DNA from: Pseudorhodoferax sp. Leaf265
GTDB taxonomy: Bacteria > Pseudomonadota > Gammaproteobacteria > Burkholderiales > Burkholderiaceae_C
Assembly: GCF_001422365.1 (NCBI RefSeq)
Contig: NZ_LMMT01000016.1
Span: 22,227-86,226, forward strand
Length of the DNA stretch: 64,000 nucleotides
Direction of reading: 5' to 3'
Below are positions 17,032-24,845 of this stretch, one piece after another; within the stretch, counting starts at the first letter, position 1; each line of letters starts with the position of its first letter. The notes below the pieces were generated by a model that searched no databases, was not told where the DNA came from, and was given only the letters and a program-made list of their open reading frames with translations. A program made the translations under genes and the position numbers.

Positions 17032-17868
17032 ATGACCATGGCGCCCGACCTCTCCATAGCCGCCGACGACGCAGGCCAGCCCGCCGTCGCCGGCACCCAG
17101 GCCTTCGGCAAATTCATGCGCGTGCTGCAACTCGTGGCCGATGCCGAGCAGCCGCCCAACGTGGCGGCGCTGATGCGCGCCACGGGCTTTCCGCGGCCCA
17201 CCGTGCACCGCATCGTCGCCGGCCTGGTGGCCGAGCGCATGCTCGTGGAAGACGCGGCCACGCACGGCCTCGCGCTGGGTCCGCGCCTGATCCAGCTGGC
17301 CGCGCGCAGCTGGGGCCGCTCCGACCTGCGGCTCGCGGCCATGGACGCGCTCAAGCGCCTGCGCGACATCACCGGCGAGACCGTGCACCTGGCAGTGCCC
17401 AATGGCCGCAGCATGGTGTTCATCGAGAAGCTGGAGAGCCCCGCGGCCGTGCGCATGAGCTCGCGCATCGGCACCAGCGTGCCGCTGCACGTCACGGCCG
17501 TGGGCAAGGCCTACCTGGCGGCGCTGCCGGCCAGTGAGCGGGCCGCGCTGCTCAAGGGCCTGCCGCTGCCGCGCCACACCGCGCACACGCTGACCGAGCG
17601 CGCCGCCTTCGAGGCCGAACTGGCGGCCACGCAGGCGGCTGGCTGGTCCACCGACCGCGAGGAGCACGAGAACGGCGTCTACTGCTTCGGCGCCGCCGTG
17701 CGCGGGGCCGACGGCCGGCCGGTGGCCGCGATCAGCGTGACCACGCTGGTGTTCCGCCAGAAGGACGATCCGGCCCAGGCCTACGTGGCGCCGCTGCTGG
17801 CCGCCTGCGCGGCCGTGGCCGAGCGCATCGCCGAGGTGCCGGCCCTGTCCAAGGCCGAGCTGCTGTAG
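17032..17868 (+). CDS. IclR-family transcriptional regulator
   Basis: The 278-aa protein has a winged helix-turn-helix at about residues 20-80 (FMRVLQLVADAEQPPNVAALMRATGFPRPTVHRIVAGLVAERML) and an IclR effector domain from about 95 (LRDITGETVHLAV; SRIGTSVPLHVTAVGKAYLA; DREEHENGVYCFGAAV). It follows the second SDR by 14 bp and probably controls the operon through the tandem repeats at 14012-14045. An ATG just inside (MAPDL) is an alternative start two codons later. Confidence 0.93.
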   Translation: MTMAPDLSIAADDAGQPAVAGTQAFGKFMRVLQLVADAEQPPNVAALMRATGFPRPTVHRIVAGLVAERMLVEDAATHGLALGPRLIQLAARSWGRSDLRLAAMDALKRLRDITGETVHLAVPNGRSMVFIEKLESPAAVRMSSRIGTSVPLHVTAVGKAYLAALPASERAALLKGLPLPRHTAHTLTERAAFEAELAATQAAGWSTDREEHENGVYCFGAAVRGADGRPVAAISVTTLVFRQKDDPAQAYVAPLLAACAAVAERIAEVPALSKAELL

Positions 17869-17870
17869 CC

Positions 17871-18518
17871 ATGCCGCGGCTGCTGCACCACCTGGGCGTG
17901 CGCCCCTACCTGATGAGTGCGTGCGCCGTCGGCCTGGCCTGCGCGCTGCTGCTGCCGGCGCCCAATCTGGTCACGCGCGCGCTGCTGGGCTGGAACGCGG
18001 CGGTCTGGCTCTACCTCGTGCTGCTGGCCGGCATGATGGTGCGTGCCGACCATGGCCGCGTGCAGCGCGCCGCCGTGGCCCAGGCCGAGAGCGCCGTCAC
18101 GGTGCTGGCCGTGGTCAGCCTGGCTGCGGTGGCCAGCCTGGTCGGCGTGGTGTTCGAACTCTCGGCCGCCAAGCTGCCGGGCGTGCCGCACGCCTGGCCG
18201 CATGTGCTGCTGGCGCTGGCGACCGTCGTAGGCTCGTGGACGCTGCTGCCCATGGTGTTCGCGCTGAGCTATGCCAGCGTCTACTACCGCAGCCACGGGC
18301 AGGGCCTGCGCTTTCCGGACGACGACGCCAGCTTCCGGCCCAACTATGGGGACTTCCTGTACTTTTCGTTCACGATCGCCGTGGCCTCGCAGACCTCGGA
18401 CGTGAGCATCAACACGCCGGCCATGCGCCGCGTGGCGCTGCTGCAGACATTGCTGTCGTTCGCATTCAACGCGACGATCCTGGCGTTCAGCATCAACATC
18501 GCCGCGAGCCTGTTCTGA
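17871..18518 (+). CDS. DUF1345 family integral membrane protein
   Basis: A 215-aa hydrophobic protein with about five membrane segments and the DUF1345 signature around residues 135-180 (FALSYASVYYRS, then FPNYGDFLYFSFTIAVASQTSDV-like sequence RPNYGDFLYFSFTIAVASQ). It begins 2 bp after the IclR stop and so is probably co-transcribed with the catabolic operon, although its biochemical role is unknown in the family. Confidence 0.88.
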   Translation: MPRLLHHLGVRPYLMSACAVGLACALLLPAPNLVTRALLGWNAAVWLYLVLLAGMMVRADHGRVQRAAVAQAESAVTVLAVVSLAAVASLVGVVFELSAAKLPGVPHAWPHVLLALATVVGSWTLLPMVFALSYASVYYRSHGQGLRFPDDDASFRPNYGDFLYFSFTIAVASQTSDVSINTPAMRRVALLQTLLSFAFNATILAFSINIAASLF

Positions 18519-18527
18519 CCGAGTCCA

Positions 18528-18545
18528 CGGTGCCCATCGGCACCG
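18528..18545 (+). terminator. GC hairpin after DUF1345, possible terminator
   Basis: CGGTGCC-CATC-GGCACCG forms a perfect 7-bp stem 9 bp after the DUF1345 stop. No T-run follows, so if it terminates the operon it would need Rho or act as an mRNA stabiliser. Confidence 0.4.
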
Positions 18546-18790
18546 GGCCACCAGCACCGCGGCGGCGTGCGCGGGACGGCGCGGGCACAGAGAAGGCGGA
18601 GGTGGCGTGTGCGCATGGCGGGTTGTGCGGGGCCGTGCCGGCGTGCCTGCGGTGTTCCGGGTGGCCCGCGCTGCGTCCCCAAGCGCGTCGCAGGGATTCC
18701 TGAAGATGCCGTCTGTGACGGCATGCCCGCCGCTGCGAGCAGGCCCAGCAGCTGGTCCATCTGTTCGCGCTGCGCCGCCGCGCGGGCAGG

Positions 18791-18931
18791 CGGCTGTGGA
18801 AGGCGGTGCGTTCGCGCGGGATGGCCGACATTGCCGTGCGCAACCGCCTGCAAGGCGTGGGGACCATCCCCATGGGCAGCGATGCGGCGACGCTGGCGCG
18901 CCTCGTCGCGCCGCCGGGCAAGTGGTGCTTG
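18791..18931 (+). pseudogene. possible C-terminal remnant of a Bug-family receptor
   Basis: One frame reads RLWKAVRSRGMADIAVRNRL followed by GVGTIPMGSDAATLARLVA and a GKW triplet. This resembles the C-terminal helix region of Bug receptors (paired residues of the type PAVRERL...LG..PMGS...FARLV...KW). There is no start, no N-terminal domain and no continuation after GKW, so if related it is a decayed fragment. The resemblance is from memory and short. Confidence 0.3.
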
Positions 18932-19020
18932 CGGAATCCGCCGCCTGGTCCTTGCCCAGATGCATGTCAGCGCCGGACTGGCGGCATTGCGCCGCGGTAT
19001 GCGCAAATTCAAAAAAACTT

Positions 19021-19050
19021 TTGCAACAAGACAGTAACAAATGGTAGATT
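19021..19050 (+). promoter_or_regulatory. putative sigma-70-like promoter of the chemoreceptor gene
   Basis: TTGCAA (19021-19026) and TAGATT (19045-19050) with an 18-bp spacer, each matching 4 of 6 consensus bases, lie in the only AT-rich patch upstream of the gene. I saw no flagellar sigma-28 promoter. Confidence 0.4.
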
Positions 19051-19128
19051 GACGCGCATCAAGTCGTGCGGGAGGCCAAGGATGCGCTTCGTCGAATGCT
19101 GTGGACACGGCCAGCCCGTGGCTGGCCA

Positions 19129-20658
19129 ATGAACCCGGCCGACGCGGCGCGTCCTGCTGCCCCTGCCATGGCCGATCCTCTGCTCGCCATGCGCCAGCGC
19201 GCCGACCGGCTGGTGCTGTCGGTGCTGGTGCTGCAGGGCCTGGTTGCTCTGTTGCTTGGCGGCCTGTACGGTCCGTGGGGCACCGGCATGGTGGCGGCGG
19301 GCGTTCTGCTCGGGCTGGCGGGCCTGGCCTACGCGGTGGCAGCCGGGCGGCTCGCGGCGCGCCTGTCGCTGGCGGTCATCGGCATGTTCATGGTGGCCTT
19401 GAACATCCAGCTGTCCATGGGCATGCCGGAGATGCACTTCGCCGTCTTCGTGTTCCTGGCCTTTCTGCTGGCCTACCGTGATTGGCGGCCCGTGCTCGCA
19501 GGCGCGCTGGCGGTGGCCGTGCACCATGTGCTGTTCGACCGGCTGCAGGCCGCCGGGCTGCCCGTGTTCTGCCTGCGCGCACCCGACTTCGGGCAGATCG
19601 TCATCCACGCCGTGTTCGTGGTCGTGCAATCCGGCGTGGAACTGGTGATGGCCGTGCGCATGGAGCGCGATGCGCGCGAGTCGGCCGAACTGCGGGCGCT
19701 GTGCGCGCTTGACGCCGAAGGCCGCCTGTCGCTGCAGGCCGAAGCCGTGCAGGTGCACAGTGCCACCGGCCGCATCGTGCAGACTGCGCTGGTGCAGCTG
19801 GCCGGCGTGGTGGACGAAGTGCGCCAGGCCGCCCATGCCGTGGCCGGTACCGCCCGCACCATGTCGGGCGACACCGAGCAGCTGGGGGAGCGCACGCGTG
19901 AGGCCGCGCACAACCTGCAGTCCGCCGCCAGTGCGATGGCACATCTCGAACAGGCGTCGGCCGCCAGCGCCGGCGAGGCGCAGCAGGCGCTGCAACTGGC
20001 ACAGCAGCAGAACGCGGCCGTCACTGGCTGCGCTGCGCTGGTGGACCAGTCGGTGCAGACCATGCAGGCCATCCACTCGGGCGCGCAGCAGGTCACCGAC
20101 ATCGTGACCACCATCGACAGCTTCGCTTTCCGCACCAACCTGCTGGCGCTGAACGCGGCCGTGGAGGCCGCCCGTGCCGGCGAGCACGGCCGCGGCTTCG
20201 CGGTGGTGGCCCAGGAGGTGCGCGTGCTGGCGCAGAACAGCGCCCAGGCCGCGCGCGACATCCGTGCGCTCGTGGCCCGCTCGCTGGAAGACGCGACCCA
20301 GGGCGAAGAGTCCGTCGGCCGCGCTGGCGCCAGCATGCGCGAGGTGCGCGAGCAGGCCGACCAGGTGCGCGCGCTGATGCTGCAGCTGTCGCAGCATGCC
20401 CAGCAACAGTCGGTGGAACTGGGCCATGCCACCTCGGCCGTGCAGCAGGTCGACCAGATGACGCAGGCCAACACCGCCATGGTGAGCGCGGCCCAGCAGT
20501 CCACGCAGACGCTGGCGCAGATGGCGGAGCGGCTGCTGGCCGCGGTGGCCCAGGTCGGCGGAGGCGCTGCGGCCGCCCCGGCACTGGTGGCCGCAGCACC
20601 CGCGCCAGCGGCGGGCCGGCTGCCGCTGGCCATCGGCGCCGCCGCCCTGAGCGCCTGA
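19129..20658 (+). CDS. methyl-accepting chemotaxis protein without periplasmic sensor domain
   Basis: A 509-aa receptor from the preferred ATG at 19129 (an in-frame GTG at 19066 is an alternative). The first 190 residues contain about five hydrophobic segments with no large periplasmic loop, so sensing may occur in or near the membrane. No HAMP domain is evident. The cytoplasmic signalling hairpin is clear: [40 protein letters not shown] (given here in parts: [19 protein letters not shown] and [15 protein letters not shown]). The C-terminus ends in an Ala/Pro-rich tail. It is monocistronic and converges on the MocR gene. Confidence 0.9.
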   Translation: MNPADAARPAAPAMADPLLAMRQRADRLVLSVLVLQGLVALLLGGLYGPWGTGMVAAGVLLGLAGLAYAVAAGRLAARLSLAVIGMFMVALNIQLSMGMPEMHFAVFVFLAFLLAYRDWRPVLAGALAVAVHHVLFDRLQAAGLPVFCLRAPDFGQIVIHAVFVVVQSGVELVMAVRMERDARESAELRALCALDAEGRLSLQAEAVQVHSATGRIVQTALVQLAGVVDEVRQAAHAVAGTARTMSGDTEQLGERTREAAHNLQSAASAMAHLEQASAASAGEAQQALQLAQQQNAAVTGCAALVDQSVQTMQAIHSGAQQVTDIVTTIDSFAFRTNLLALNAAVEAARAGEHGRGFAVVAQEVRVLAQNSAQAARDIRALVARSLEDATQGEESVGRAGASMREVREQADQVRALMLQLSQHAQQQSVELGHATSAVQQVDQMTQANTAMVSAAQQSTQTLAQMAERLLAAVAQVGGGAAAAPALVAAAPAPAAGRLPLAIGAAALSA

Positions 20659-20664
20659 GCCGTT

Positions 20665-22128
20665 TCAGCCGCGCAAGCCTTCGCGCAGCACGGCGGCCAG
20701 CACGGCCATGCCCTGCGCGATCTGCTCGGCCGTGAGCCCGGCATAGCCCAGCACCAGCCCCGCGGGCCGGCTGCGCCCGGGCGGCCCGGCGAACAGCGGC
20801 GAGACCGGATACACCCCAACGCCGCGCTGGCGCACCGCAGCCGCCAGCGGCGCCTCGTCGCGCGGGCGCAGCGCGGGCAGCCACAGCACCACGTGCAGGC
20901 CGGCGGCCGTGCCGGCCGCATGGGCGCCGCCGGGCAGTTGCGCCACCGCCTCGAGCAGGGCGGCGCGCCGGCGTTCATGGGCGCGGCGCATGCGCCGCAC
21001 ATGGCGTTCGTAGGCACCGCTGTCGAGCAGCGCGGCCAGCACGCGCTGCTCCAGCACGGGCGCATGGCGGTCGGCCAGGCGCTTGGCCTGGCGGAACACC
21101 GGCACCAGCGGCGGCGGCAGCACCATGTAGCCCAGGCGCAGCTGCGGCGACAAGGCCTTGGACACGGTGCCGACGTAGAGCACGCGGCCGTCGGTGTCGA
21201 TGGCCTGTAGCGCGGCGATGGGGCGCTGGCCGTAGCGGAATTCACCGTCGTAGTCGTCCTCCACGACCCAGGCCTGCTGGCGCTGTGCCCATTGCAGCAG
21301 TTCCATGCGCCGGGCGATCGGCAACACGCCGCCGAGTGGGAACTGGTGCGAGGGCGTGACGTAGGCCAGCCGCGCGCGGGCGTCCTGCGGCAGGCGTGCG
21401 GTGTCGAGGCCATGGCCGTCGGCCGTCACCGCCAGCAGCTGCGCGCCGGTGGCCTCGAAGCTGCGCCGCGCCATCAGGTAGCCAGGGTCTTCGAAGACGA
21501 AGGCGTCGCCGGCGTCGAGCAGCAGCCGCGCGCTGAGGTCGATGGCCTGCTGCGCACCGTGCACCACGAGGATCTGCTCTGCGTCGCAGGCCAGTCCGCG
21601 CGCGCGGTGCAGGTAGGCTTGCAGCGCGCGGCGCAGCGCGGCATCGCCCTCGGGTGCGGCGTAGCAGAGGCTGGGCTGCTGGCGCAGCAGCTCGGCCTGG
21701 TAGGCGCGCCGCCAGGCCAGCACCGGAAAGTCGCGCGCGGACAGCGCGCCATACAGGAAGTCGATGCGGGCCGGCGCGTCGGCTGCCAGCGCCGGCAGCG
21801 CCATGGCCGCAACGCGGCGGCCCAAGGCCGACAGCGCGGGCGGCGCGTGGCCCGCGCGCCTGCTGCGTGCGGCCGGCGCCGCCACCGAAGCCGGTGGCAC
21901 CGCCACGCGCGCCGCGCGGCCACCCGATGTCAGCAGGAAGCCCTCGGCCGCCAACTGCTCGTAGACCGCCGTGACGGTGGTGCGCGAGACGCCCAGCTCG
22001 CTGGCCAGCGCGCGCGTGGACGGCGCCCGCGCCCCGGCCGCCAGGCTGCCGTCGGCGATCTGTGCGCGCAGCAGCTCGTAGATGCGGCGGCCGGCGCCGG
22101 TGCCCGTGAGGCGCTGCAACTGGTCCAT
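20665..22128 (-). CDS. MocR/PdxR-type regulator (GntR HTH fused to aminotransferase-like domain)
   Basis: The 487-aa protein has an N-terminal GntR winged helix (residues 12-78: GRRIYELLRAQIADGSLAAG, PSTRALASELGVSRTTV). A fold-type I PLP domain follows, with VGTVSKALSP, where Lys324 should bind PLP, and EDDYDGEFRYG near 290-299. Such regulators usually sense pyridoxal phosphate or an amino-acid adduct. It is divergent from the PaiB-like gene with an 84-bp gap, a typical arrangement for controlling the neighbour. It could act on vitamin B6 or amino-acid metabolism; the target is inferred only. Confidence 0.9.
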   Translation of the reverse strand: MDQLQRLTGTGAGRRIYELLRAQIADGSLAAGARAPSTRALASELGVSRTTVTAVYEQLAAEGFLLTSGGRAARVAVPPASVAAPAARSRRAGHAPPALSALGRRVAAMALPALAADAPARIDFLYGALSARDFPVLAWRRAYQAELLRQQPSLCYAAPEGDAALRRALQAYLHRARGLACDAEQILVVHGAQQAIDLSARLLLDAGDAFVFEDPGYLMARRSFEATGAQLLAVTADGHGLDTARLPQDARARLAYVTPSHQFPLGGVLPIARRMELLQWAQRQQAWVVEDDYDGEFRYGQRPIAALQAIDTDGRVLYVGTVSKALSPQLRLGYMVLPPPLVPVFRQAKRLADRHAPVLEQRVLAALLDSGAYERHVRRMRRAHERRRAALLEAVAQLPGGAHAAGTAAGLHVVLWLPALRPRDEAPLAAAVRQRGVGVYPVSPLFAGPPGRSRPAGLVLGYAGLTAEQIAQGMAVLAAVLREGLRG

Positions 22129-22212
22129 GCAAATGTGGAAAAACTGGTTCTTCCCATTGTGCCGGTCGTGCGCCACAGTGCAGGTTGCCCAACCGCCCGC
22201 ACAGCCACCACG

Positions 22213-22836
22213 ATGTACCTGCCCGCCCACTTTGCCGAACAGCGGCCTGCCGAACTGCAGCGCCTGGTCCAGGCCCACCCGCTGGGCACGCTCGTGCACC
22301 ACGGTCCGGACGGGCTGGACGCCGAGCACATCCCGTTCGAGTTCGACGCCGACACCGGCCCGCTGGGTCTGCTCACAGCCCATGTGGCGCGCGCCAACAC
22401 GGTGTGGCAGCGCTGCCCCACGGGCACGCCGGTGCTGGTGGTGTTCCACGGCCCGCAGGCCTACATCTCGCCCAACTGGTACCCGAGCAAGCACGAGGCG
22501 CACCGCCAGGTGCCGACCTGGAACTACGCCGTGGTGCACGCCCACGGCACCCTCACCGTCCGCGACGACGAACGCTTCGTGCGGGGCCTGGTGGCGCGCC
22601 TCACACGCCGGCACGAGGCGGCCGAGCCCCGGCCCTGGCGCATGGGGGACTCCGCGCCCGACTTCATCGACGGCCTGCTGCAGCACATCGTGGGCATCGA
22701 GATCGCCGTGACGCGGCTGGTCGGCAAGTCCAAGCTCGGCCAGAACAAGGAGCCGCGCGACCGCGAAGGCGCGGCCGGCAGGCTCGACGCGCTGGGCCAT
22801 GCCGATCTGGCGCAGGCCATGCGCCGCGCGGTCTGA
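22213..22836 (+). CDS. PaiB-family FMN-binding protein
   Basis: The 207-aa product matches the FMN_bind_2/PaiB family: MYLPAHFAEQRPAELQRLV at the start, then LGLLTAHVARANTVWQ, HGPQAYISPNWYPSKHE, VPTWNYAVVHAHGTL and a C-terminal IEIAVTRLVGKSKLGQNK. Family members are small split-barrel flavin proteins; Bacillus PaiB is described as a transcriptional repressor. It lies opposite the MocR regulator and 11 bp before a monooxygenase-like gene, which suggests one small regulated operon. Confidence 0.92.
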   Translation: MYLPAHFAEQRPAELQRLVQAHPLGTLVHHGPDGLDAEHIPFEFDADTGPLGLLTAHVARANTVWQRCPTGTPVLVVFHGPQAYISPNWYPSKHEAHRQVPTWNYAVVHAHGTLTVRDDERFVRGLVARLTRRHEAAEPRPWRMGDSAPDFIDGLLQHIVGIEIAVTRLVGKSKLGQNKEPRDREGAAGRLDALGHADLAQAMRRAV

Positions 22837-22847
22837 AGGCGGCGCGC

Positions 22848-23174
22848 GTGTTCGTCTCCACCTTCACCTTCGCACCGGGCGCGTTCGACCAGGAGTTCCA
22901 CCGCATGGATGCGGCCATCGCCGAGGCCGCGCGCGCCATCCCGGGCTACCTGGGCGAGGAAAGCTGGGAGAACCCGGCCACGGGGCTGGTGGCCAACAGC
23001 TACTACTGGGACAGCATGGCGGCGCTCGAGCAGCTCATGCAGCACCCCACGCACCGCGCGGCCAAGCAGCAGCAGGCGCGCTGGCTGGCGGGCTACCACG
23101 TGGTCGTCGCGCAGGTGCTGGCTTCGCATGGCGACGGGCGCATCGCGCACCCGCTGGCGTCGCCGATGGTGTGA
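22848..23174 (+). CDS. antibiotic-biosynthesis-monooxygenase-like (ABM fold) protein
   Basis: A 108-aa protein from a GTG start at 22848 (no better start in frame). FVSTFTFAPGAFDQEFHRMDAAIAEAARAIPGYLG and SYYWDSMAALEQLMQHPTHRAAK fit the dimeric ferredoxin-like ABM fold, which degrades or senses small aromatic or haem-like molecules. It starts 11 bp after the PaiB-like gene and is probably co-transcribed. Specific activity is unknown. Confidence 0.75.
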   Translation: MFVSTFTFAPGAFDQEFHRMDAAIAEAARAIPGYLGEESWENPATGLVANSYYWDSMAALEQLMQHPTHRAAKQQQARWLAGYHVVVAQVLASHGDGRIAHPLASPMV

Positions 23175-23175
23175 A

Positions 23176-24021
23176 CTAAGCCCCCATGTTGGCCAGCGAG
23201 GCCTCGATCGCTGCGGCCGTGGCCAGTGGCCGCTCCATCGGGAACAGGTGGCTGCCGTCCAGCATCATCACGCGGCCCGGGTCGCCCTTGCCGTCGGCGC
23301 CGACGATGCGCGCCGTCATGGCCATGCCGACCTGGCGCATCTCGGCCGACTGGCGCCCGCCCAGGAAGGCCACCGGGCACTTGAGCGGATGCCGGCGCAG
23401 CAGGCGGTCCAGGTGGTCGGGCAGGGTGTTGTAGATCGCGGTCTCCACATCGCGGTCGAAGCTCAGCACGCGGCGTCGGTCGGCGCCCTGGCCTTCGTCG
23501 TGCGTGCCGTGGGCGATGTAGTCGGCCAGCACCTCGGGCGCCCATTTGGCGAAGGCCTTCTTGTGCCGGAAATGTTCCAGCGCCGCGGCCGCGTCGGGCC
23601 AGCTGTTGCGCCGCGCCCGGCTGATGCGCCCGGGCGAGACCGAGCCCACCAGCGGCGTGCGCTTGGCCAGGCCCAGCGTGGTGGCGCGCCAGCCACCGAT
23701 CAGCGGCGAGTCGATCAGCAGCACGCCGCGCGCCAGCTGCGGCGCGCGTGCTGCCGCCATCGCGCTCAGGAAGCCGCCCAGCGAATGGCCGACCAGCCAG
23801 GCCTTCTCCTCCTGCTGGGTGGCGAAGTCCACCAACTGCTGCACCAGGTGCGGCCAGTTGTTGCTGACCGGGTACTTGGGGTCGTGGCCGTACTTCTCGA
23901 CGGCCGCGATCCGAAAGCCGCGTGCGCGCAGCGCGGCGAACAGCACGCGGTAGGTCGAGGCCGGAAAGCTGTTGGCGTGCGAGAAGACGATGAGCCCACG
24001 CCCGCCCGCGGCGGCGCTCAA
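23176..24021 (-). CDS. alpha/beta hydrolase
   Basis: The 281-aa protein starts from a TTG (24019-24021) overlapping the stop of the Anbu gene; no ATG or GTG lies in frame nearby. The nucleophile is Ser80 in LVGHSLGGFLS. The oxyanion strand is LIVFSHANSFPASTYRVL, and the terminal His lies in MLDGSHLFPMERP. It resembles lactone or ester hydrolases of the alpha/beta superfamily, without a signal peptide, so it is cytoplasmic. The tight overlap with the Anbu peptidase gene suggests co-translation and perhaps related physiology. The substrate is unknown. Confidence 0.88.
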   Translation of the reverse strand: MSAAAGGRGLIVFSHANSFPASTYRVLFAALRARGFRIAAVEKYGHDPKYPVSNNWPHLVQQLVDFATQQEEKAWLVGHSLGGFLSAMAAARAPQLARGVLLIDSPLIGGWRATTLGLAKRTPLVGSVSPGRISRARRNSWPDAAAALEHFRHKKAFAKWAPEVLADYIAHGTHDEGQGADRRRVLSFDRDVETAIYNTLPDHLDRLLRRHPLKCPVAFLGGRQSAEMRQVGMAMTARIVGADGKGDPGRVMMLDGSHLFPMERPLATAAAIEASLANMGA

Positions 24022-24845
24022 ATCAGGCGCTCGTCCGGGTTGGTGATCTTGCGCAGCGGCTTGCCGCGGCTGGCCGCGACCATCAGCGGCAGCTCGGTCG
24101 GGCCGCCGGCCCACTGCGGGTCCTCGATGCTGTCGAACACCTCGCGCAGCTTCTGGCCCCAGGAGCCGTGCAGCATGCGGAAGTAGGGGTTCTGCTCGTC
24201 GATGCAGACCACCTTGTCGGTGCGGAACTCGTCCACGCCGTAGACCACCAGATCCAGCGGCAGGCCCACCGACAGGTTGGACTTGAGCGTGGAGTCCATC
24301 GACACCAGCGCGCACTTGGCCGCCTCGTCCAGCGGCGTGTCGGGCGTGATCACCCGGTCCAGCACGGGCTTGCCGTACTTGGATTCGCCGATCTGGAAGT
24401 AGGGCGTCTCGGGCGTGGCCTCGATGAAGTTGCCGGCCGAATAGACCTGGAACAGCCGCATGCCCTCGCCCTTGATCTGGCCGCCGAAGATCATGGAGAC
24501 GTTGAACTCCACGCCCGACTGGCGCAGCGAGACCGCATCGCGCTCGTAGACGCGGCGCACCGCCGCGCCCAGCACGCGGGCGGCATCGAACATGCTCTTG
24601 GCGTTCCAGATCGTGATGGGGTCGCTGTCCTCGAACTCCTTCAACTGCTCGACCTGCAGGATCTCGCGGATGGACTGCGAGATCGACAGGTTGCCGGCCG
24701 ACAGCAGCACCATGAAGCGGTCGTCCGCGCGCTCGTAGACGATCATCTTGCGGAAGGTGCTGATCTGGTCCAGGCCGGCGTTGGTGCGCGAGTCGGACAG
24801 GAACACCAGTCCGGCGTTGAGTTTGAGGGCGACGCAGTAGGTCAT
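24018..24845 (-). CDS. Anbu-type proteasome-like peptidase
   Basis: Anbu peptidases are N-terminal-nucleophile hydrolases related to proteasome beta subunits. The 275-aa product begins [20 protein letters not shown] then [14 protein letters not shown], the family hallmark. After Met removal Thr2 would be the nucleophile. The remainder shows [37 protein letters not shown] and [18 protein letters not shown]. In many proteobacteria it is linked to a transglutaminase, an alpha-E protein and an ATP-grasp-like protein. None is present here: it overlaps mutS (ATGA) upstream and an alpha/beta hydrolase downstream. Confidence 0.93.
   Translation of the reverse strand: MTYCVALKLNAGLVFLSDSRTNAGLDQISTFRKMIVYERADDRFMVLLSAGNLSISQSIREILQVEQLKEFEDSDPITIWNAKSMFDAARVLGAAVRRVYERDAVSLRQSGVEFNVSMIFGGQIKGEGMRLFQVYSAGNFIEATPETPYFQIGESKYGKPVLDRVITPDTPLDEAAKCALVSMDSTLKSNLSVGLPLDLVVYGVDEFRTDKVVCIDEQNPYFRMLHGSWGQKLREVFDSIEDPQWAGGPTELPLMVAASRGKPLRKITNPDERLI

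Larger units (their letters stand above)
18519..19128. other. 610-bp region without a convincing intact gene
   Basis: The left end has a 7-bp GC hairpin (18528-18545). GCCGTC-TGT-GACGGC occurs at 18708-18722. Positions 18791-18931 may hold a Bug-receptor remnant. The right end (about 19005-19060) is AT-rich and contains a plausible promoter for the chemoreceptor gene. Long open frames here on both strands show no family resemblance. Confidence 0.5.

Noticed and set aside
18493..19129. Open frames of 100-260 codons in the 18519-19128 gap on both strands
   Set aside because: Composition is Arg/Pro/Ala-rich with no family motifs, and they overlap each other; only the short Bug-like piece was kept.
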